Of a DNA stretch of 5,428 bases, positions 1 to 5,428 are shown piece after piece. The notes below the pieces were generated by a model, which was not told where the DNA came from, searched no databases, and worked only from the letters and a program-made list of their open reading frames with translations. Position 1 is the first letter of the stretch; each line of letters starts with the position of its first letter. Source of the stretch: an uncultured Bacteroidales bacterium (GTDB lineage Bacteria > Bacteroidota > Bacteroidia > Bacteroidales > UBA932); contig CALCHD010000192.1 of the NCBI GenBank assembly GCA_937901105.1, positions 1 to 5,428 on the forward strand, given 5' to 3'. Both the position numbers and the translations under genes were made by a program.

Positions 1-1814
1 TACTTGGTGCTGCTGCGCTCGGCTTCAGTAGCCAGGTGCTCGCGCTGTGAAGAGTGCTTGCACATCTCCTCGTAGCGGTTCTTGTCTTCGTTCTTTCCCT
101 TATCAAGATAGTGGGTGAGGAGACGGTGTACCATCATGTCGGGATAACGGCGGATAGGGGATGTGAAGTGGGTGTAGTAGTCAAATCCAAGGCCGTAGTG
201 CCCTACGTTGTCTGTAGAGTATTTTGCTCGGGCCATTGAGCGAAGGGCAATGATTTCAATTGCGCCGCACTCCGGTTTCCCTTTAGCCTTCTCCAATAGG
301 GCATTGATCTCGCATGCCACCTCGCGGCCGTTGTTCACAGATCCCATCTGGTAGCCGAAATGCTTCACAAAGTCCTTGAGGTTGCGCACTTTGTCGTAAT
401 CCGGCTCGTCGTGGACACGGTATACGAAGGTTGGCTCCTTCAGGCGCAGCCCTTTGGTAACGCAGGTGGCCACCTCCTTGTTTGCAAGGAGCATGAACTC
501 CTCGATCAGCCAGTTGGCCTCCTTGCTTATCTTCTGCACCACATCTACAGGCTTGCCTGCAGAATCCACTATAACCTTCATCTCCGGGCGTTCAAAGCTG
601 ATAGATCCGCTCTGGAAACGGGCCTCTCGGAGTTTTGATGCAATGGAATGCAGGGCAAGCACTGCCTGTGCCACCTCCTTGTCGGAGTAGGATTCCCCTT
701 TTCTCCGTCGGGAAGAGACCTTTATGCTCTTTGTTTCAACGCCACTTCCCATCTCTCCCATATATTTGAGGGTATAGTCACCATGGCTCTCAATGATTTC
801 CTGCGCCTGCTCATAAGAGTATCTGCGGTCGGAGTTGATTACGGTGCGGCCGAACCATCTCTTTACAATCTTGGCAGATGGGGTTACCTCAAAAATGGCC
901 GAGTAGGTGAGTTTATCCTCATTTGGCCTCAATGAACAGAGGTTGTTGGAGAGGGCTTCCGGCAGCATTGGCACTGTGCGGTCTACAAGGTATACAGAGA
1001 AGGCCCTGTCGTAGGCCTCCTTGTCTATAGTATCGTGCGGGCGTACATAGTGTGTGACGTCTGCAATGTGCACTCCAATCTCATAATTGCCGTTCTCCAG
1101 CACTTCAAACGATACGGCATCGTCAAAGTCCTTGGCGTCTGCCGGGTCTATTGTAAATGTCAGCACCCCTCTCATGTCCCTGCGGCGCCTTATCTCCTTG
1201 GCATCAATCTCCACAGGAATCTTCTTTGCAGCCTCCTCAACCTCAGGGGCAAACTTGTACGGCAGCCCGAACTCTGCCAGGATGGCATGCATCTCGGTAT
1301 CGTTCTCTCCAGGCTCTCCAAGTACATCAATTATCTTCCCGACAGGTGCTTCAGACCTCATAGGCCAGTCTGTAACCAGTACGGCAACCTTCTTCCACTG
1401 GGCATCCTCCTCAACATCTTGCATAGGGACGCGGATGTCATAAGGCATTACGCGGCTCTCCACGATTACCCAACCGTGATCGCCGATAACCTGCAGGATA
1501 CCTATGAAAGGCTTCTTGCTCCTCTCAATGATCTCCACTATCTCACCCTCGCTGCGGTGCTTGAGGTCTTTCTTGCGGGTAACAGCAACCCTTACGGTGT
1601 CTCCGTTGAGGGCGTGCAGCATGCGGTTTTGCGGGATGTAGATGTCGTCTTCCCTATCGGGAATAATTACAAATCCATATCCTTCCCTGGTCATCTGCAC
1701 TGTACCTTCCACTACTTCAAGCACTTTGCGGCTTGTGCTCCTTCTTCCAATGCTGCTGTGGCTTCTGGTATTTTTTTTGCCGGCATCTTTCCTTGATTTT
1801 CTCTTTTCTCTCAT
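1..1814 (-). CDS. rnr: Ribonuclease R (3'-5' exoribonuclease), 5' part of gene
   Basis: This is a processive 3'-to-5' exoribonuclease of the RNase II/RNB family, which degrades structured RNA in the cytoplasm. The frame is open for 604 codons and leaves the window without a stop. A basic tail (13 Lys/Arg in residues 1-30) precedes a cold-shock/OB domain (about 37-80, with GTVQMTREGYGFV) and a second one (about 95-175). The RNB domain starts near 205. Its metal-site motif TIDPADAKDFDDA supplies D223, D229, D231 and D232, which match the four catalytic Asp of E. coli RNase R. Further family motifs are HIADVTHYV (249-257), DRTVPMLPEALSNNLCSL (278-295), YRVHDEPD (465-472) and FTSPIRRYPD (550-559). 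The S1 domain expected after the RNB domain lies outside the window. The ATG at 1814 is preferred because an in-frame TAA lies at 1821-1823 and no other ATG fits. There is no Shine-Dalgarno sequence. The N-terminal helix-turn-helix of E. coli RNase R is absent. Residues about 350-378 look like an insert. RNase II is the alternative name, but the overall sequence fits RNase R/VacB better. Confidence 0.96.
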   Translation of the reverse strand, partial: MREKRKSRKDAGKKNTRSHSSIGRRSTSRKVLEVVEGTVQMTREGYGFVIIPDREDDIYIPQNRMLHALNGDTVRVAVTRKKDLKHRSEGEIVEIIERSKKPFIGILQVIGDHGWVIVESRVMPYDIRVPMQDVEEDAQWKKVAVLVTDWPMRSEAPVGKIIDVLGEPGENDTEMHAILAEFGLPYKFAPEVEEAAKKIPVEIDAKEIRRRRDMRGVLTFTIDPADAKDFDDAVSFEVLENGNYEIGVHIADVTHYVRPHDTIDKEAYDRAFSVYLVDRTVPMLPEALSNNLCSLRPNEDKLTYSAIFEVTPSAKIVKRWFGRTVINSDRRYSYEQAQEIIESHGDYTLKYMGEMGSGVETKSIKVSSRRRKGESYSDKEVAQAVLALHSIASKLREARFQSGSISFERPEMKVIVDSAGKPVDVVQKISKEANWLIEEFMLLANKEVATCVTKGLRLKEPTFVYRVHDEPDYDKVRNLKDFVKHFGYQMGSVNNGREVACEINALLEKAKGKPECGAIEIIALRSMARAKYSTDNVGHYGLGFDYYTHFTSPIRRYPDMMVHRLLTHYLDKGKNEDKNRYEEMCKHSSQREHLATEAERSSTK

Positions 1815-1821
1815 AATTGAT

Positions 1822-1829
1822 TAACTTTG
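1822..1829 (+). promoter_or_regulatory. Probable gpmI promoter, -7 box
   Basis: TAACTTTG matches the Bacteroidota -7 consensus TAnnTTTG and lies 37 bp before the gpmI ATG. Transcription would start near 1834-1836 and give a leader of about 30 nt. No clear TTTG/TTG -33 box is seen at the usual spacing; only a T-rich run (1797-1808) lies there, and it overlaps the first codons of rnr. The call rests on one short motif, so it is tentative. Confidence 0.45.
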
Positions 1830-1849
1830 CGCCGTTTGATTGAATATTA

Positions 1850-1857
1850 CAAAACTA
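1850..1857 (-). promoter_or_regulatory. Probable rnr promoter, -7 box
   Basis: On the minus strand these bases read TAGTTTTG, a match to the Bacteroidota -7 consensus TAnnTTTG, 35 bp before the rnr ATG. The predicted transcription start is near 1843-1845. The -33 region would fall inside the first codons of gpmI (about 1873-1880), where only a T-run is seen on the minus strand. This box faces the gpmI -7 box across about 20 bp. It is supported by motif and position only. Confidence 0.4.
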
Positions 1858-1866
1858 ACAAATAAA

Positions 1867-3369
1867 ATGGATAAAAAAGTACTTTTAATGATTCTGGATG
1901 GCTGGGGAATTGGAAAAAATGATTCCACCAATGCTATATATACTGCCGGCCAGCCGAATATTGACGCCCTTATGGCAAAATATCCAGCTTCGCAGCTTTC
2001 TGCAAGCGGTGAGGATGTGGGCCTTCCAGAGGGTCAGATGGGTAACTCCGAGGTAGGGCACCTTAACATTGGTGCCGGCCGCGTTGTTTACCAGGATCTA
2101 GTGAAAATTAACAAGGCTTGCCAGAACAAGACTTTGCTTGAGAATAAAGAGGTTAAAGCTGTTTACGATTACGCTAAAGAGAGCGGAAAGGCACTTCATT
2201 TCATGGGCCTTCTTTCTAACGGAGGCGTGCACAGCTCAATTGACCAGCTTTTTGCATTCTTGGATGTGGCTAAAGAGTACGGCCTGGATAAAGTATACGT
2301 ACATTGTTTCATGGATGGCCGTGATACTGATCCAAAGAGCGGTAAGGGCTTCGTTGAGCAGTTGCAGGCACATATGGCAAAATCTACAGGCAAGATTGCT
2401 TCAGTGGTTGGCCGTTTCTACGCTATGGACCGTGACAAGAGATGGGACCGCGTTAAAGTGGCTTACGATCTTCTTGTAAATGGTGAAGGTGAGGTGGTTG
2501 CAAACCCTGCAGAGGCTGTTGAGGCTTCTTATGCAGCAGGTGTAACCGATGAGTTTATCAAGCCTATTAAGGTTGAGGGAACTGCAAACATTGCTGCTGA
2601 TGATGCAATCGTGTTCTTCAACTTCCGTAATGACCGTGCACGTGAGATTACCAGCGTGCTTACACAGGAGGATATGCCGGAGATGGGCATGAAGACACTT
2701 CCTTTGTACTATTGCTGCCTTACTCCATATGACGACAAGTTCACCGGCGTACATATCCTGTTTGATAAGGAGAACGTACAGCTTACTCTTGGCGAGGTTG
2801 TTGCAAATGCAGGCAAGAACCAGTTGAGAATTGCAGAGACAGAGAAATATGCACACGTTACATTCTTCTTCTCCGGCGGACGCGAGGCTGCATTTGAGAA
2901 TGAGGACCGTGTACTTGTAAACTCTCCAAAAGTGGCTACATACGACCTTAAGCCAGAGATGAGCGCACCAGAGGTGGCATCAGAGCTTATCAAGGTTCTT
3001 GATACACAGAAAGAGGATCTTGTAATCCTTAACTTTGCAAACGGCGATATGGTTGGCCACACCGGCATCTACGAGGCGATTACCAAGGCTGTAACCACAA
3101 TCGACGGCCTTGTTAAGGAGGTTGTTGATTCTGCTGTGGCAAACGGCTATACAGTGCTTATTACTGCAGACCACGGTAACGCAGACAACGCTGTAAACGC
3201 AGACGGTACACCTAACACTGCACACTCGCTTAACCCGGTACCTTTCATTGTTGTAGACAACGATGTAAAAGAGGTTAAGAACGGTATCCTTGCAGACATT
3301 GCCCCTACAATCCTTAAGCTTATGGGCATCCAGCAGCCGGAGTGCATGACCGGTACACCGCTTGTATAA
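1867..3369 (+). CDS. gpmI: 2,3-bisphosphoglycerate-independent phosphoglycerate mutase (iPGM)
   Basis: This enzyme interconverts 3-phosphoglycerate and 2-phosphoglycerate in glycolysis and gluconeogenesis. It works through a phosphoserine intermediate with two bound metal ions, usually Mn2+, in the cytoplasm. The product is 500 residues, close to the usual 505-515. D11 (in MILDGWGIG) and catalytic S61 (in GQMGNSEVGH) open the phosphatase domain. The inserted phosphotransferase domain carries H122, the HCFMDGRDTDP motif (146-156), R183, R189, R254 and R257. The returning phosphatase domain carries K327, D394 and H398 (NFANGDMVGHTG), D435 and H436 (TADHGN), and H453. All expected metal and substrate ligands are therefore present. 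Position 393 is Gly where the Bacillus enzymes have Pro. The frame can be extended to a TTG at 1840, just after an in-frame TGA (1837-1839). The ATG at 1867 is preferred because the family begins close to KKVLLMILDGWG and because the TTG would sit almost at the predicted transcript start. The leader is A-rich with no Shine-Dalgarno. The gene is divergent from rnr, ends before its own terminator and is probably monocistronic. Confidence 0.97.
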   Translation: MDKKVLLMILDGWGIGKNDSTNAIYTAGQPNIDALMAKYPASQLSASGEDVGLPEGQMGNSEVGHLNIGAGRVVYQDLVKINKACQNKTLLENKEVKAVYDYAKESGKALHFMGLLSNGGVHSSIDQLFAFLDVAKEYGLDKVYVHCFMDGRDTDPKSGKGFVEQLQAHMAKSTGKIASVVGRFYAMDRDKRWDRVKVAYDLLVNGEGEVVANPAEAVEASYAAGVTDEFIKPIKVEGTANIAADDAIVFFNFRNDRAREITSVLTQEDMPEMGMKTLPLYYCCLTPYDDKFTGVHILFDKENVQLTLGEVVANAGKNQLRIAETEKYAHVTFFFSGGREAAFENEDRVLVNSPKVATYDLKPEMSAPEVASELIKVLDTQKEDLVILNFANGDMVGHTGIYEAITKAVTTIDGLVKEVVDSAVANGYTVLITADHGNADNAVNADGTPNTAHSLNPVPFIVVDNDVKEVKNGILADIAPTILKLMGIQQPECMTGTPLV

Positions 3370-3394
3370 CGGTTGTTGATAAATAAATCTACAG

Positions 3395-3426
3395 GCCTCC
3401 TGCATTGTATTGCGGGAGGCTTTTTT
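3395..3426 (+). terminator. Rho-independent terminator of gpmI
   Basis: GCCTCCTGCA (3395-3404) pairs with TGCGGGAGGC (3411-3420) to form a 10-bp GC-rich stem with a single T.G wobble. The loop is TTGTAT, and six T residues follow directly (3421-3426). It begins 25 bp after the gpmI stop codon. No matching A-run flanks the other side, so it should act mainly on plus-strand transcripts. It separates gpmI from dnaE. Confidence 0.9.
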
Positions 3427-3440
3427 GTTTCGTATCTTTG
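3410..3440 (+). promoter_or_regulatory. Probable dnaE promoter
   Basis: TATCTTTG at 3433-3440 fits the Bacteroidota -7 consensus TAnnTTTG. A TTG at 3410-3412 lies 20 bp upstream, at a spacing suitable for the -33 element. Transcription would start near 3445-3447, giving a leader of about 30 nt. The -33 element falls in the loop and 3' arm of the gpmI terminator, so the two signals overlap physically. It is the best of the three promoter candidates here, since both boxes can be proposed. Confidence 0.55.
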
Positions 3441-3474
3441 TAGTTCACGTAACCCCAAAATAGACCAGCAGATT

Positions 3475-5428
3475 ATGTCATTCGCTCATTTACACGTACA
3501 TACATATTATTCAATCCTGGATGGACAGGCAAGCATCAAGGCCCATTTCAAGAAGGCGGCGGCAGACAGCCAGCCGGCGCTTGCCATTACCGACCACGGC
3601 AATATGTTTGGTGTGAAGGAGTTCCTCAAAGTGGCAAAAGACTTCCCTGATGTGAAGCCTATCATAGGTTGTGAGGTGTATGTGAACCCCGACGGCCGTT
3701 TCAACAAGAGGGGCAGGGAGGATCAGGGAGCGTACCACCTTATTCTGCTGGCCAAGAACCTGGCGGGTTACTACAATCTTGTGAAGATTGTCTCTACAGG
3801 CTGGACAGAGGGATTCTACTACAAGCCCAAGATTGACCGTGAAATCCTGGAGAAATACCATGAGAACCTTATCTGCTGCTCTGCCTGCCTGGGTGGAGAG
3901 ATACCAAAATACATAAATACTGGCCAACTTGAAAAGGCTGAGGAGACTGCCCTGTGGTACAAGAGCCTCTTTGGAGAGGACTACTACCTTGAGGTGCAGC
4001 TGCACCGTACAGAGGTCCCTGGAATGACAACAGAGGTGGCTGACTTGCAGGAGGTTGCCAATGCAGAGATATTCCGCATGGCGGATCGCCTTGGAATAAA
4101 GGTGGTTGCAACCAATGATGCCCATTTTGCAAGCAAGGAGGATGCTCCTGCCCATGACCGCCTCATCTGCCTTACCACCAACGTTAACTATGATGATCCC
4201 AACCGTATGAGATACACCCAGCAGGAGTACCTCAAGACAGAGGAGGAGATGAGGGCACTGTTCCCGGATCATCCGGAGGTTATTGACAACACCATGGAGA
4301 TTGTGGAGAAGGTGGAGAAATACAAGATTGACCGCGACCACGTCCTTCCGGTATTCCCAATTCCTGAGGAGTTTCCCGACAGTAACGAATACCTCCGCCA
4401 TCTGGTATACAAAGGTGCGGAGAAAAAATACAAGACCATCACAGACGAGTGCCGCGAGCGTATAGACTTTGAGCTGGGCACAATCAAGAAGATGGGATTC
4501 CCAGACTACTTCCTCATTGTGCAGGACTTCATTGCCGCAGCCCGCAGCATAGGTGTATGGGTAGGCCCCGGCCGTGGTTCCGCAGCCGGATCTGTGGTTG
4601 CATACTGCTTGGGAATCACCAATCTGGACCCAATCAAATATGACCTCCTCTTTGAGCGTTTCCTTAACCCCGACCGTATCTCCATGCCCGATATCGACGT
4701 GGACTTTGACGATGACGGACGAGGAAAGGTGCTCCAGTATGTGGAGGAGAAATACGGCAAGGACCACGTGTCACATGTGGTAACCTTTGGCACAATGGCC
4801 ACCAAGAGTGCCATCAAGGATGTAGCCCGCATCCAGCAGGTGCCTCTGCAGGAGAGTGACCGCCTTGCAAAGCTTGTTCCCGACAGTTTCCCTGAAGAGG
4901 TGGAAAAATACACCGATGAGAACGGAGAGGTAAAGGAGAAGACCAAGAAGGTTAAGGTGACAGTAGAGAACTGTGTGAAGCTTGTTCCGGAGATGAAGGA
5001 GGCATACGAGAACTCGGAGATTCCAGGAGTGCGTGATACACTGGAGTATGCCCAGAAGCTTGAGGGAACAGTGAGAAATACCGGTGTGCATGCATGTGCA
5101 ATCATCATTGGCCGTGATAACCTTACAGAGCACATTCCAATCTGTATAGCCAGGGACAAGGAGACTGGAGAGGATATGTGGGTATCTCAATATGAGGGTT
5201 CTTTTATTGAGGATGTGGGAATGCTCAAGATGGACTTCCTGGGATTGCGTACACTCTCAATCCTTAAGGAGGCGGTAAACAATGTGAAGAAATCCAAAGG
5301 GATAGAGATAGACATTGAGGCTATTCCTATTGATGATAAAAAGACTTTTGAACTCTTTGGGCGTGGAGATACAGTTGCGGTGTTCCAGTTTGAGTCGCCG
5401 GGAATGCAGAAGCGGTTGAGAGAGCTTC
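3475..5428 (+). CDS. dnaE: DNA polymerase III alpha subunit, 5' part of gene
   Basis: This is the catalytic subunit of the replicative DNA polymerase (C-family). The frame is open for 651 codons and leaves the window, so roughly the N-terminal half is visible. The PHP domain comes first (about 1-285), with HLHVHT (5-10), D16, ITDHGN (H41), E67, H88, C138 and D215/H217. The polymerase core follows, with GPGRGSAAGS (364-373), the palm motif PDIDVDFDDDG with D408 and D410, FGTMATKSA (from 438), RNTGVHAC (534-541) and LKMDFLGLRTL with D587. These three Asp match E. coli D401, D403 and D555. The fingers segment VFQFESPGM begins at 636. The rest of the fingers, the beta-clamp-binding and OB regions lie beyond the edge. 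The ATG at 3475 is chosen because the family begins just before HLHVHT and no other usable start lies near upstream; there is no Shine-Dalgarno. It is DnaE rather than Gram-positive PolC, since PHP is at the N-terminus with no OB or exonuclease domain inserted. A charged stretch at 474-498 looks lineage-specific. Confidence 0.97.
   Translation, partial: MSFAHLHVHTYYSILDGQASIKAHFKKAAADSQPALAITDHGNMFGVKEFLKVAKDFPDVKPIIGCEVYVNPDGRFNKRGREDQGAYHLILLAKNLAGYYNLVKIVSTGWTEGFYYKPKIDREILEKYHENLICCSACLGGEIPKYINTGQLEKAEETALWYKSLFGEDYYLEVQLHRTEVPGMTTEVADLQEVANAEIFRMADRLGIKVVATNDAHFASKEDAPAHDRLICLTTNVNYDDPNRMRYTQQEYLKTEEEMRALFPDHPEVIDNTMEIVEKVEKYKIDRDHVLPVFPIPEEFPDSNEYLRHLVYKGAEKKYKTITDECRERIDFELGTIKKMGFPDYFLIVQDFIAAARSIGVWVGPGRGSAAGSVVAYCLGITNLDPIKYDLLFERFLNPDRISMPDIDVDFDDDGRGKVLQYVEEKYGKDHVSHVVTFGTMATKSAIKDVARIQQVPLQESDRLAKLVPDSFPEEVEKYTDENGEVKEKTKKVKVTVENCVKLVPEMKEAYENSEIPGVRDTLEYAQKLEGTVRNTGVHACAIIIGRDNLTEHIPICIARDKETGEDMWVSQYEGSFIEDVGMLKMDFLGLRTLSILKEAVNNVKKSKGIEIDIEAIPIDDKKTFELFGRGDTVAVFQFESPGMQKRLREL

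Noticed and set aside
1035..1796. Open frame of 253 codons on the plus strand, antisense to rnr
   Set aside because: It lies in codon register opposite the conserved catalytic region of rnr and ends at the TCA codon of rnr Ser7. It is a codon-bias shadow with no recognisable domain.
1840..1866. Nine-codon N-terminal extension of gpmI from a TTG start
   Set aside because: The extension is not part of the iPGM family, TTG is a rare start, and it lies about 5 nt from the predicted transcript start. The ATG at 1867 gives the expected N-terminus.
3511..4767. Open frame of 418 codons on the minus strand, antisense to dnaE
   Set aside because: It is in exact codon register with dnaE, so its length only reflects the rarity of TTA, CTA and TCA codons in dnaE. 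Its stops fall at the dnaE TCA serine codons 13 and 433. The protein resembles no family, while dnaE motifs cover the same bases.
4506..5190. Overlapping minus-strand open frames within the dnaE 3' portion
   Set aside because: They are low-complexity Ser/Arg/Thr- or Leu/Cys/His-rich translations typical of antisense frames, and they overlap conserved dnaE motifs such as RNTGVHAC.
1..5428. Possible undescribed system, mobile element, CRISPR array or RNA gene
   Set aside because: The three core genes fill the window except for spacers of 52 bp and about 105 bp, which are explained by promoters and one terminator. No direct repeats, transposase, tRNA or structured RNA were seen.

Overview
This window looks like ordinary core chromosome from a member of the Bacteroidota, probably order Bacteroidales. 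Three things suggest this. All three gene starts lack a Shine-Dalgarno sequence and sit behind A/T-rich leaders. A TAnnTTTG box, the Bacteroidota-type -7 promoter element, lies upstream of each gene. The protein sequences also read like Bacteroidota versions of their families. The genus cannot be fixed by eye.

Layout: positions 1-1814 (minus strand) hold the 5' 604 codons of rnr (ribonuclease R), which runs off the left edge. A 52-bp divergent spacer (1815-1866) carries probable promoters for both flanking genes, and these appear to face each other. Positions 1867-3369 (plus) hold the only complete gene, gpmI, the cofactor-independent phosphoglycerate mutase of glycolysis and gluconeogenesis. 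It is followed by a strong intrinsic terminator (3395-3426). A probable dnaE promoter overlaps and follows that terminator. Positions 3475-5428 (plus) hold the first 651 codons of dnaE (DNA polymerase III alpha subunit), which runs off the right edge.

The three genes do not form a pathway: one serves RNA decay, one central carbon metabolism and one chromosome replication. The terminator and separate promoters suggest three independent transcription units. All reading frames are intact, and the key catalytic residues are present wherever the window covers them.

I found no mobile element, RNA gene, CRISPR array, repeat family or undescribed system. The points most worth a second look are the compact face-to-face promoters between rnr and gpmI, the dnaE promoter partly embedded in the gpmI terminator, the apparently intact metal-binding PHP site of DnaE, and probable lineage-specific inserts in RNase R and DnaE.
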